Source: Adiantum capillus-veneris
Taxonomy: Eukaryota > Streptophyta > Polypodiopsida > Polypodiales > Pteridaceae
Assembly (NCBI GenBank): GCA_014529385.2
Contig: CM043944.1
Location: 53,061,268 to 53,125,267, forward strand
Length of the DNA: 64,000 nucleotides
Direction: 5' to 3'
Part shown: positions 32,780-42,381 of the stretch, in pieces
Layout of the letters: the number at the start of each line of letters is the position of its first letter
Numbering within the stretch: the stretch's first letter is position 1
Made by a program: the position numbers and the translations under genes
The notes under the pieces: generated by a model
What the model was told of the DNA's origin: nothing
Databases searched by the model: none
The model's input: only the letters and a program-made list of their open reading frames with translations

Positions 32780-33910
32780 AGCAAATCCCGCGAGTGCTCT
32801 TTCTATCCACAAATTTTCTTGCATAATCTAAATCATTGTATCCATGGATATTGAGAATATATCCTCCATATAGAATACCTAAAGAGGGAGTACCTTTCAA
32901 GTACCTTAGAACCCTCTTGGCTATATTCCAGTGAGATACCTTTGGTGCTTGCATGTATTGAGCAAGTTAGTGGACTACAAATTTAATGTTAGTCATAGTG
33001 ATTGTCAAGTAGATGAGAGATCCTATGAGTTTCCTATAGAGAGTAACATCAAATTCGGAACACCATGCTCATCCTTGGTGAGATTAAGAGTGGACTCCAT
33101 GGGTGTTGAAATTGGTTTGGAGCTGACCATTCCAAACTTATCAAGAATAGAGTGAAGGTACTTTTGTTGAGAGATAAAGATGTCTCCCTTTTTCAATCTA
33201 GAGACTTGTGTAGCTCACCAACGTCCTTCATCTCAAACTTCCTTGGAGATTTTGGATTGAATACCCTCCACCACGAACTCATTTCTCGCTATCAAAATAA
33301 GATCATCCATATAGAGAATAACTAGAACAATATCTTTTCCTTGAACCTTGTAGTAGAGAGTGTGTTCAACATGGCTTTTTTGGAATTCTAGGAGTGAATA
33401 TGATAATCACTCTTACCATACCAAGATCTTGGGGATTTCTTCAGCCCATATAAACTCTTCTCAAGCTTGCATACCATGTCTTCTATACCTACAACAACAA
33501 ATTCTTCTGGTTGTTGCATATAGACTTCCTCCTCAAGTGGCCCATCAAGGAATGCATTCTTAACATCCATTTTCTTAAGCTTCAACCTATGGATTGATGC
33601 TAAAGCAATGAATAACCTGATTGAACTCATCTTGGCTACATGAGCATATGTTTCCTCATAGTCTAGCCCATACTATCGAGAAAAAACTTTGGCTACTAAC
33701 CTCACTTTTTGCCTATCAATCTTTCCTTGTTTATTGAATTTGAGCTTTTAAATACATTTGCATCCTATTGATTAATTGGGAGGTAGGGGACATAAATTCC
33801 ATGTATCATTCTTGTGTAAGGCTACCATCTCCTTGTCCATGGCCTCCTTTTATTCCTTGCTGGTACTTGCTTCCTTGTAGGCAGCAGGCTCTTCATGCTA
33901 TAAAATAGAG
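32780..33910 (-). pseudogene. copia G reverse transcriptase and RNase H start (broken)
   Basis: From the right: EAMDKEMVALHKNDTWNL near 33815-33870, a stop in FSR*YG, GLDYEETYAHVAKMSSIRLF, KKMDVKNAFLDGPLEEEVYM and CKLEKSLYGLKKSPRSWYG (33430-33630), LYMDDLILIA near 33310 (the YVDD motif as YMDD), SILDKFGM, then VLRYLKGTPSLGILYGG (32860-32910) and VDRKSTRGI of RNase H near 32800. At least three stops and two shifts. Gag and integrase are not seen to the right, so only the 3' half of the element is present. Confidence 0.82.
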
Positions 33911-34262
33911 CTTACAAGGGCAACATTGCATTGCTAAAAATCTGATGCATTACCTCTTTTGACAAGTTCACCTTTGAGGTTATGGTCTATTCCTTGAAGA
34001 TGTCATTAAATATCTAATATCTAACCAACCCAAATCATTTTCTCATATTAAGCTGATCATTTAATATGGGATAATAAACGAGAACAAGGGTTAGAATAAA
34101 GACATGTGCTTATGGATCTATCTCAACACGGAGCCAATGGTAAAGGGGCCCAAATGAGAGATGGTCTGTCAAAGAGCAAGGTTAACTAATGAAGCTTAAA
34201 AGACCTTAGGGTTAGCTTCATTAAAGACCTTCAATGGTTAGTGTTAAAAGTCCTTTGACCTT
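33911..34262. other. spacer, no gene seen
   Basis: AT-rich, no domain recognised. It probably contains the truncated edge of copia G and the start of the J LTR region. Confidence 0.45.
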
Positions 34263-34475
34263 AAGCAAACTAGGGCTGACATTGAGGTGGGAACCTGACC
34301 TATAATTAACGAAGCTAGGCATGTGCTTGAGGTGGGAGCCTTAAGCAAGCTAGGGTTGTGCTTGAGCTGGGAACCCGACCTAAACTTAAGCAAGCTAGGG
34401 CTGTGCTTGAGGTGGGAACCGCCCTAAAATTAAGCAAGCTAGGGCTGTGCTTGAGGTGGGAACTCCATCTAAGGT
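34263..34475 (+). repeat. tandem repeat of about 45 bp, five units
   Basis: Units start AAGCAAGCTAGGGCTGTGCT and contain GAGGTGGGAACC. Four are 44-48 bp and one (34308-34342) is shortened to 35 bp. The array lies upstream of the J primer site and may belong to its LTR U3 region as an enhancer-like repeat. Confidence 0.85.
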
Positions 34476-35296
34476 GCTTGTCATGCTTGATGACTAAGGT
34501 ACTTGAGGTACTTGTCACATTTAATGAGGAAGTTGCTTGAGAAGCTTCCTATGCATGGGGGGTAAGATGCTTGAGTCAAAAAGAGAACCTACACAGTTAA
34601 TGAGAAGGCTGCTTGAGAAACTTCCTATGCATTAAAATCTCAAAGTTAGGGGAATTCTAAAAGAGCACATGGGACACATGTCAGACTCTCACTAAGCTTA
34701 ACCACATGGTGTGCTTGAATGCTATTGATTGGGCTAAAGAGGGGTCCAATGAGCTTCTAATTTTATCCAACAAATATCTAGATATTTTTAAGCTCTCTCT
34801 CTCTAAGGGGTAAGGAGGACACTTGTCAAAACAGTACCCATGTACTTGACTGCATGCTACATGTGATTGGCTAGGGGGAGAGGGGTCCAATGAGCTTGCA
34901 GGATGTAGAAATTTTTCCCAAAGCAAGGAAGGCGGGTGCTAGGGGGATATACTCCACAAACACACTCATTTGCAAGGGCATTCTCACTTGGTGAAATTTG
35001 AGGAACACCACCCCCTTCTCCAAGCTTGTGAGAAGTGAGAGCCTACATCAACACTCTTGGCTATGGAATGCAAATCCAACCAAGAGCCATGCTACAATGA
35101 TTAAGCTTTCCATCTTCTCCATCTGCATTACTATGCTATTATGTATGCTAGCAAGAAGAGTAATGATAAGTGAGGAACTATTTCTTTCTCCCATTAATTA
35201 AGTTCAACAACTATGCTCACAAAGAATCTCTCAAAAGTGCTTCACCTAATTTCCTAATTCTGCTACTCTCAAAGTTCATAGGCAATTTCCATTACA
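34476..35296 (+). repeat. probable 5' LTR (3' part) of gypsy J
   Basis: Ends in CATTACA directly before an initiator-Met primer site. A near-duplicate GAGAAGCTTCCTATGCAT / GAGAAACTTCCTATGCAT occurs at about 34540 and 34615. The left border is unknown; it may lie upstream of the tandem repeat. Confidence 0.5.
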
Positions 35297-35309
35297 TTGG
35301 TATCAGAGC
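35297..35309 (+). other. primer-binding site of gypsy J
   Basis: TTGGTATCAGAGC, an exact initiator-Met primer site, 400 bp before gag. Confidence 0.82.
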
Positions 35310-35711
35310 ATTTGGTTTCTCCTTTCTTGCTTAAGAAGAGAGGTCGTTAAGTAGCCTATTAATGGTTGTTTTTGTTAATTATATTAGGGTAAGTGGATCT
35401 GGGATCTATTATTGGTTTTGTTGAGCCCACTATGTGGGATATGGTGCACACCTCGGGAGCGTTGGTCTTAATAATGGAGTCTTTCTAGACTTGCCTACGG
35501 CTTTACCATTATTGAGCCATAAGAAGTCCAAAAGGAGCTATCCCTTGGCAACTCTTCTATGTTAGACCCACTCCACTACTCTCTATACTTAACCAAATCG
35601 AGCCGTGGATGTAGATACTTAAGTGCCTATTTTTCAAAGGCTAGGAGGAGTAGCAACTAAGGTTTTGAATTGCCAAAGCATACACTAAGTAAACACCTAA
35701 GTTTAATTAAC

Positions 35712-36964
35712 ATGGCTGACAATAACCGAGAGAGTAGAATAAACATTGATAACTTTGATTTTTCACATGAAGGTGTTAATGAAGATGCCCCCATGTTTGT
35801 TAATTATCTTGTTATTAGGTTGCAACAAGCTATGGGCCACCTCGCTTTGCAAGCGAAGTTACTCAACAACTTCGTGCTTATGGGATTTCCTTTTCTCTCC
35901 AAGAGGAGAGAGAGCGCTTAGGAGGCCTCTTGATGAGCCCCCAAAAGAAGACTCTCTCCCATACAAGAGGAGGAATCCAAAGAACGAGATCCCTAAGTTT
36001 CTCCGAAGATGTGACTCCACGAAGAGGCCGGACTATACAATCATCAACTCCTCCCAAGAGAAAATGGTTAACCCATAGTTCTTCTCCTCGTCAATCCAAA
36101 AGGGAAGAGAGAAAACAAAGGAAGAAAAGGTTAAGAAAGAGGTCACCCTCTTCTCCTTCTTCTTCACCTTCCTCCTCTATCGATGAAAGCTATGGCTATT
36201 CTCCTAGAGAATACAAGAGGGGAGGACATCGCAAATCTTACCCTGCATGGCGAAGGTCACAAAAGCTAAAGAAGTTTAAAGAGGGAGGAAAGAGTATCTC
36301 TTTTCTCACCTATGATGGCACCTTTGGTGCTACCGACAAAGTATTGGCCTTCATCCAACAATTTGATGCGGCCTTTGGAGATGAGGGCTTCACGGAGTCC
36401 TCCAAGCTACACCATGTAGCTATGCACTTCCAAGAATTGGCTCATCAATGGTGGGCTAGCTTTCGTGGCAACGGCAAAGCCCCAAAGACATGGAAAACTC
36501 TACGAGTTTCCATCATGAAGCAATTCCTTGCAAGTGATGCAAAGGACAAAGTTCTTACCAAATGGTGAAGTTTAACGCTTCTCTCTCATGAGTCTATCCA
36601 CAAATATGTGGACACGTTTTGGGATTTAAATCGAAAGGCTACTATCTTTCAAAATATAGACTTTTTCGAGCAAAAGCAACAATTCTATCCGGGATTACCC
36701 AAAGAAATGGCCGAGTATGTCAACTCTCAACAGCGTGGTTCTATCACCAAAGTAATCCACCACATCATGGTTGCTTTGCACATCAATTTCCAACAAGGGG
36801 CTAGACGGAATGTCAACCCCATGGAAAATAAAGACAGAAGTGATGCTAAGGGGAAAACCAATGCTCAAAAAATTCTTACCAAGGTTATTCTAACAACATC
36901 AACAATTGGTCCAAGGAGAAGGGAGTTTACAAAGGTAAATATAAACTCTCACCTAAAGAGCTAG
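35712..36964 (+). pseudogene. gypsy J gag (broken)
   Basis: ATG at 35712 (MADNNRESRINIDNFDFSHE). A frameshift near 35850 moves to the frame at 35930. Next come a basic Arg/Ser-rich stretch (KREERKQRKKRLRKRSPSS near 36100-36150), then the Retrotrans_gag core: FLTYDGTFGATDKVLAFIQQ, HHVAMHFQELAHQWWASFRG and SIMKQFLASDAKDKVL (36300-36560). A TGA at 36566-36568 follows TKW, and the same frame continues with HKYVDTFWDL and KQQFYPGLPKEMAEYVNSQ to 36964. Downstream, KCREQGHVI near 36995 is a zinc knuckle missing two Cys. It would have been capsid protein. Confidence 0.82.
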
Positions 36965-37133
36965 AATCTTTTCGTGAGGACCACAAATTTTTGAAGTGTA
37001 GGGAGCAAGGCCATGTTATCATTCTTGCCCCAAGAGAATTACCCGCAATAAGACTCCTAGAGCCTCTATGTTTGAAGCTCCAAAAGAGGATGCTCATTGC
37101 CAAGGATTTCTCCTTTTCTATGCTTAGGGAAAG

Positions 37134-37510
37134 ATGCAAGAGCATGATGCCTTTATTTTGTTTGACCCTATTTCAACTCACAACTTCATATCCACAGAGT
37201 TGACCACCAAGATAGGCATACAAGCCTACAAGATGGGAGATACATTGAAATCTGATGGAGCTATCAAGGGACAAGACCTCTCAATTACTCCCTTAATTGG
37301 AAAATTGAGGCTTCATGTCCAAAGCTATGTGGACAAAAAGTATTTCTTCATATCACCTCTCAAACACGAGAATGTTAATCGTTGGGGCACCATGGTTTAA
37401 CTGCATGGCTTCCAACATGAAGTTCCTTGAAAGGAGAATCTACTTCACCTGCAGGGAAAAGAGCATGTATATAGATACTAATGAGTTGGGGAAAATCCTG
37501 TCCATGCAAT
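37134..37510 (+). pseudogene. gypsy J aspartic protease (broken)
   Basis: AFILFDPISTHNFISTEL corresponds to the RVP_2 active site D-S-G-A-(T/S)-H-x-F-I-S, but the catalytic Gly is lost (DPIS). LRLHVQSYVDKKYFFISPL, then after a stop and shift PWFNCMASNMKFLERRIYF (37390-37450). Both frames stop by 37512. Active-site loss makes it inactive. Confidence 0.7.
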
Positions 37511-37519
37511 AAGGGGAAT

Positions 37520-37604
37520 CAAGAGGAATTAGAGTTGTCTAATTTCCTAAATGGATTCCAAGATGTTTTCATTGATGAAATTCCTAGTGAGCTATCACTA
37601 AAAT
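37520..37604 (+). pseudogene. gypsy J RT lead-in fragment
   Basis: LSNFLNGFQDVFIDEIPSEL resembles the L..F.DVF.E.LP.GLPP lead-in to gypsy RT. It stops at TGA near 37603, and no RT core follows. Confidence 0.5.
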
Positions 37605-38044
37605 GAGGGATGATGACCATGCAGTTGAAGGGAGTGGGAGCTAATTAAAATGGATGCGATAGTGTGTATCGGTGACAAGGGGATCATCTCAAGCATGTAA
37701 GGGTAATTATAATTTCCTCTTTCGGCAAAGAGCATGGTTTTGTAGTCGGGGACAATATGGGCGGTGTAATGCATGAAGTGTGACCCCCCCGAATTTCTCA
37801 TGGGCCATAATACATTGGTGTTGTATAAAAGCTTCTTTCAATAGGAAGTCTATTGAGGCATCATGTGACAAGTGTAATGCATCTCATCTTCCAAACCACA
37901 TCTTCATATCATGCTGAGAGCCGAGGGGGGAGGGGGGGGGGGGGGGGGGGGAGGGGAACAAAAATTGTGAGAGGAAGAGAGGTGTGATATTTTTTTTATA
38001 AAAAAAGAGGAAAAGAGAAGGAGTGCAAAGACGCTTAAATATAC
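37605..38044. other. no gene; contains G-tract
   Basis: Element J ends without visible RT, integrase or 3' LTR. A G-tract lies at 37925-37956. Confidence 0.5.
37925..37956. repeat. G-tract (G6-A-G20-A-G4)
   Basis: Thirty guanines with two single adenines. Confidence 0.95.
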
Positions 38045-38097
38045 AAAAAAAGTCCTCAAGCACTAGCGATATCGTTATTGCTTTGAGGACTTTTTTT
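38045..38097. repeat. 53-bp near-continuous palindrome
   Basis: Arms AAAAAAAGTCCTCAA and TTGAGGACTTTTTTT pair perfectly. The centre CGATATCG is itself palindromic, with a few mismatches between arm and centre. It could fold as a long hairpin; no gene adjoins it. Confidence 0.85.
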
Positions 38098-38221
38098 CCC
38101 TTCCTTTTTCTTATTAAGATTCCTTGCACTCCCTCTCTTTCCAGTGGAGGGGAGATTTTTTTCTTTTAAAAAAACTATCAACATTACTAGTGGAAGGGCA
38201 TGGTGGCAAGGGTAAAGAGCA

Positions 38222-38283
38222 AGAGAGAGAGAGAGAGAGGCGATGGGGGGTGGATCTCACTCTAGGATGGAGGGAAGGGAAGG

Positions 38284-38357
<74 letters not shown>

Positions 38358-38392
38358 GGGGGGGAGGGAGAGGGATGGAGCTCACTCTACAG

Positions 38393-38444
<52 letters not shown>

Positions 38445-38494
38445 AGACAATAAGAGAGAGGGGTGGTGGGGGAGAGAGATAGGAGGAAGAGGGG

Positions 38495-38573
<79 letters not shown>
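38222..38573. repeat. (GA)n / G-tract compound satellite block
   Basis: (GA)n at 38222-38240, 38287-38346, 38395-38441 and 38498-38573, with an 18-G tract at 38347-38364. Between the tracts, GGATCTCACTCTA and GGAGCTCACTCTAC-type segments recur, so the block looks like duplications of a unit containing a GA tract. Confidence 0.92.
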
Positions 38574-38575
<2 letters not shown>

Positions 38576-38840
38576 TATAGAGTGACAAGAAATGAGAGAG
38601 GAAGAAGGGAGTAGGAGAAGAGGAATTTGGGGAAGGGATGGTGGTTGCTAGAGGAGGAGATGGAGAAAGGGAGGGCGGTTAGAGGAGTAGATGGAGAGAG
38701 GGGGTGGAGGAGATGTTGAAGGAGGAGGCTAAGGAGGAGGAGGAAGCATATGGGCAGTGAGAGGAGGAAGGGGAGGTAGGGAGGGTGATCCTCCAAAAAA
38801 AAAAAGCTCGCTCCATTGAGCTCGCTCAAAAACCTAACTC
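38574..38840. other. purine-rich DNA, no gene
   Basis: AGG/GAG-rich, strongly strand-asymmetric, with a 12-A run near 38795. Frames here are low-complexity. Confidence 0.6.
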
Positions 38841-38870
38841 ATTGGCATAGTTGTGAGCAGCTTGTGCTGC

Positions 38871-39104
38871 TCACAACCATGGGCGCCCGAGTAGCATCCC
38901 ATATGTGCCTTGCACGTCCAGTACTAGGAGGCTAGTTTTGAACTTTTCTTTGTCTACTCTTATTTGCATACTCTCTATTTCATTCTTGTTGCCTGCACCA
39001 CTCAATGATCTGCCATTCGAACTTTGAAAGGTGATGGTTTCAGGTTTGTGATACCCATTCTTTGCTGAAGGTGTGCCCCCATGATATTTACTCATGCCCC
39101 TCAT
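38871..39104 (-). pseudogene. gypsy K protease C-terminal part
   Basis: MQIRVDKEKFKTSLLVLDVQ then GTYGMLLGRPWL. The F...VLD....Y..LLGRPWL pattern is the end of the aspartic protease of plant gypsy elements. The active-site D-S-G region expected upstream (39105-39280) is not readable. Confidence 0.7.
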
Positions 39105-39799
39105 TCAATATGACACTAGAAAGTGGCTCCCATTGTTTCCTACCCTTGTAGTCTACCTGGATCACCGACACTTCATCATCTCTGACAGCAGCAACCAAAT
39201 CAACCGCTCTAGCTTTTGCTTCAGCTTTTCCTCGTTGTCTGATGAACTTCGCTGCTTCAGGAAAAGTTTTTCTAATATCATCTAGTTCAACTATGAGTTT
39301 CTGAATCTGTCACAAATCTTGACATGAATTTCTTCTCTTTCTAGATCAGAGTTATTGTCAGAACTTGAGGAATTGGGACTATCCACACAGTGTCATTCCT
39401 CTGTTCTGGTGCCTTCAGTGCTTCTTCCATTGTTCCCTACTTCTTCCATTAGTCCCCGAACTGCATCCAACATAGTCTCAGGAATCCCAAACCTTGACTG
39501 ATTTGGTTGTGCTTTCTCAGAAGACTGGGTTGGTATCTTCTGAATGACCCGGGCATCAAAACTTTCAAGCTGCTCTCGCAGCTTCTTGGCTAATTCCTCT
39601 ATGATCTTAGCCGCCAATTCCCTCTGCTCCTGCCATTCATTAACTACCTTTTCTTTACCCTTTGCCTTCCACACCTCTCTCTGCTAAGCCCATTTACTAC
39701 CTTCAGGATTGACTGGTTTTACCGGCTCATATGGAATTTTCTCAATGACCACCCCTTTACTGCGTGAAACTGCTCGTATAAAAATTGGCTCTGGGGCCT
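39105..39799 (-). pseudogene. gypsy K gag-protease linker
   Basis: Frame 39393-39674 is charged and helix-prone (KGKEKVVNEWQEQRELAAKI, EELAKKLREQLESFDARVIQ), likely a coiled coil in the polyprotein. Stops on both sides. No enzyme motif. Confidence 0.5.
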
Positions 39800-40405
39800 T
39801 TACCTCAGTAGCCGCAATAGTAGGTGTTTCTGGACACTAAGCCGTAAAATGCCCATACTTGCCACAAGTATGACAGTTCGGACTTGTGTGCTGGAAATTA
39901 CCACGACCCGGCCTCGACCAGTATCCCCTTGGTATCTGCCGCGCCAAGCACCAGTGCCACTGGTACCCGATTTCTCTTCTTGGTGTACACTGGTAGTCTC
40001 CGTTTTGACTGGTTCAGCTTTGGTAAATGCCACTATCAACAATTCTTTCCCCTTCTTGAAGTGATGAATGTGAATGCCACAATTGTTCCATAGATGACCA
40101 TATGCTTTGCAATAGGTACACTGTGGACATTCATTGGAAACATGATCTTTGGATTTACACTTTGAACACCAAGTTTCCTTTCTTCTCACTGGTTGTCTGG
40201 TCTGGCTGATCTCAGCAATCTGTCGGGCCATCTCATCAAAATTTTTTGGACCAAGACCCTTTCTTGGCCTTCTCTTTGCTCTTTTCATATGAGCTACATT
40301 CAAAGCTACTGGAGGTGTTAATGGAATAAGAATTCTTAGTGGAAGAGCTACTACCATTGGACCTCCTCTTCTTGTGATTCCTCTCCTTCTTTGCCTGATG
40401 TTCAA
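39800..40405 (-). pseudogene. gypsy K gag tail with three CCHC knuckles
   Basis: CSKCKSKDHVSNEC (about 40130-40172), CTYCKAYGHLWNNC (about 40083-40125) and, in a shifted frame past 39870, CGKYGHFTA followed by a stop where Cys is near. The first two are intact CX2CX4HX4C and only a few residues apart. They would bind element RNA. The first part of this frame is out of phase with the preceding gag. Confidence 0.72.
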
Positions 40406-40424
40406 GCTTCAGGGTGCGCTGCAC

Positions 40425-41297
40425 CTAATCATTGAACTTCTTTGTTGCTGCAGATATCTCCTGTTCCCTAAGCTTTTTACTGCGAAACCCATTTAAAAAC
40501 CATGCTCGCAACCTCTTTTCTGATGGTGGCTCCTCAGCTGCCTGGCTAGATCCTTGATTTTCTCGACATAACTTCTGACTAATAATTTTCCTTGCTTTCT
40601 CTATCCAATTCACAGAGGATGTCCTCATCACCTCTGTTGTCTGAATATTCTAGTCTAAGGCTTTGAGCAATTTATTGTATGATCTGAATTGACAAGCTGG
40701 GTAATGGTAGTACCATTTCCTTGCTGCATCCTTCAATGTCTAAGGAAAGTATTCTCCCCAGTCATCTTCATCAATATTCTTCAACTCAGCATACTGTTCA
40801 AAGGCTTGGATATGAACATCTGGATCATCTTTCTTCCTACCTTTGAACACTGGAAAATAAATTTTTAATGAAGAGGTATAATCATGTCGGTCAGTCCCTT
40901 CTTTGCCTCTTCTGTCCTTAGGAACCTGACTCCATCTTGAGGACTTCTTGTAATGGTTTGTATTAGCATCCCAATCAATGTCTGCGTCAGTTTTAGTTTC
41001 TTTCTTGTCTCTGGCTTTTCTACTGGAACTGTGACGACTACCCTTGCCGCCTTTGGCCCCATCATCCTTATGTGTGGTCCGAGAATTCCTAGCTTTGCAT
41101 TCTTCCCTCCCAGCCCTTCTCCTTTTGAACTGACTAGAGTACTCAGAGTCCGTGGCCTCATCAGCATGACTGTGCTCCTCCTGAGCCTCGATCTCAATTA
41201 CTGGTTCCTTCTGGGTATCAGAGTCTCTCTCCAATTCCTCAAGAATAGGGTCAACGTGGTGTGACGATTTACGACCACGACTGGTTTTGGGCGCCAT
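40425..41297 (-). pseudogene. gypsy K gag (broken)
   Basis: ATG at 41295-41297 (MAPKTSRGRKSSHHVDPILE). An acidic then basic N-terminal part, then IYFPVFKGRKKDDPDVHIQA and FEQYAELKNIDEDDWGEYFP (40740-40860), a TAA at 40740-40742, LKDAARKWYYHYP in the same frame, a stop, and a basic C-terminal part (40425-40631). The F.G..DDP..H...FE and A..WY pattern is a gypsy gag core. Confidence 0.75.
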
Positions 41298-41740
41298 TAG
41301 TACAACTAAAAATTCTAACTGGGAGATAAGAGTTTTTTGGTCAATGAGCACTTAGCTCTAACCACCGTGATTTCCAAAATGGAATTGGAGCTGATCTCTT
41401 CAGATAGCTAATTCCAATGTTAGAATTTAGAGCTACTGGTAAGACATTAGTTCAGTTAATGAGACTAGAAAGGAGATTAAAGACTATAATGTAAGAGTTA
41501 TATGAACTGAAATGGTATACTGAGATGAGAGACAGACTGGACAACTGGAAAAGTATTTGAAGTTTTAGATTCATGACTTAGGAACAACCAGTACAAGGTA
41601 TACAGATTGAATCTCAAATGATTACAATAGCCGTAATGATTACAAAGAGAAGCTACAGGCAAGAGATTGTAGCTCAGCAAATACTTAGAAGGCTCGACTA
41701 GAAGTAAGAATCAAGAATCTCGATTACAATGTAATGGGTC

Positions 41741-41750
41741 CTATTTATAG
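41741..41750 (-). promoter_or_regulatory. TATA box in LTR K
   Basis: CTATAAATAG on the minus strand, about 320 bp from the proposed LTR start and 450 bp upstream of gag. Confidence 0.55.
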
Positions 41751-42013
41751 CCCTCTAGAGTTACTATAGTAACTGTCGTAGTAATTGCTTATGTGTGACT
41801 GATCCACTGTTCGGCTTTCCAGGGGATAGTTCCCGCCTGTTGGGACTGTCTTCGCCTTCTAGATAATCTCTTGTTGTAAATACAAGAAAATTTGACTACT
41901 TTCTTCTGGGTGTTAGGAATCATTCTCTCATGTTTATGTAGAGATATGATTATTTTGAGATCCAATCGTGAATAAGATTCCAGTTTAAGAAGAGTTATTG
42001 ATTAGTTCTTGCA

Positions 42014-42051
42014 TTGTGTATTAGCTGGGCTATAACCCAGCTAATACACAA
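42014..42051. repeat. perfect 16-bp hairpin near the LTR K terminus
   Basis: TTGTGTATTAGCTGGG and CCCAGCTAATACACAA are exact reverse complements separated by CTATAA. It lies 14 bp inside the proposed outer end of LTR K. Confidence 0.92.
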
Positions 42052-42065
42052 TCACAATCATTCCA

Positions 42066-42194
42066 TCCTTATTGAGGGTCACTAATATATCCCATCATAG
42101 TTGTACTTTCAAGGAAATAATTCTGTAATCCACCAAGGGATAGTGAAAATTTCAACTTTCCAAGTTGACTCCATTCAATGGCATGGTTGGTAGC
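42066..42194 (-). pseudogene. gypsy gag remnant, left piece (split by H)
   Basis: Minus strand continues in frame from the right-hand piece (47662-48350) once element H and one target duplication are set aside: VVEDMAT on the right joins NHAIEWSQLGKLKF on the left. No stop is seen until after LQNYFLE. Confidence 0.6.
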
Positions 42195-42367
42195 TGTCAG
42201 GAGAAGGGCTAGAGGGCAAGGCCCGACCTAGGGGAGTCAAGGACTTAGGCCAAGGGACGGACTGAAGGTGTGGACAAGGGATCCATTTAGGGAAAAGGTA
42301 CATGAGCTCTCCTATAATAGGTTGGCTGGGAGGAGGATCCAGGGTTCAGTCTCCCTTCGGCCTTTCA
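42195..42367 (+). repeat. 5' LTR of gypsy H (173 bp)
   Basis: TGTCAGGAGAAGG to CCTTTCA. TATAATAGG near 42312-42320 may be the promoter. Close to 47489-47661 with about a dozen differences by eye. Confidence 0.88.
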
Positions 42368-42368
42368 C

Positions 42369-42381
42369 TGGTATCAAAGCA
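42369..42381 (+). other. primer-binding site of gypsy H
   Basis: TGGTATCAAAGCA one base after the LTR, one mismatch from the initiator-Met primer site. Confidence 0.8.

Larger units (their letters stand above)
38871..42065 (-). mobile_element. Ty3/gypsy K, 5' half
   Basis: Minus-strand element with a candidate 5' LTR (41380-42065), gag from 41297, three zinc knuckles, a linker and the end of the protease at 38871. RT, RNase H and integrase are missing; it is cut near 38870, where an unrelated inverted repeat GTGAGCAGC...GCTGCTCAC (38853-38874) begins. Confidence 0.78.
41380..42065 (-). repeat. candidate 5' LTR of gypsy K (686 bp)
   Basis: Starts TGGAAT and ends ATTCCA on the plus strand, a 6-bp inverted repeat with TG...CA ends. 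A minus-strand TATA box CTATAAATAG lies at 41741-41750. Minus-strand TGGAAATCACGGTGG (41362-41376) is a possible but unusual primer site. No second LTR is available to confirm it. Confidence 0.5.

Noticed and set aside
38044-38097. Rho-independent terminator
   Set aside because: Hairpin followed by a T-run looks like one, but the DNA is plant nuclear and no gene precedes it.
41362-41376. Confident primer site for gypsy K
   Set aside because: TGGAAATCACGGTGG does not match a tRNA 3' end I can name, so it is noted only as possible.
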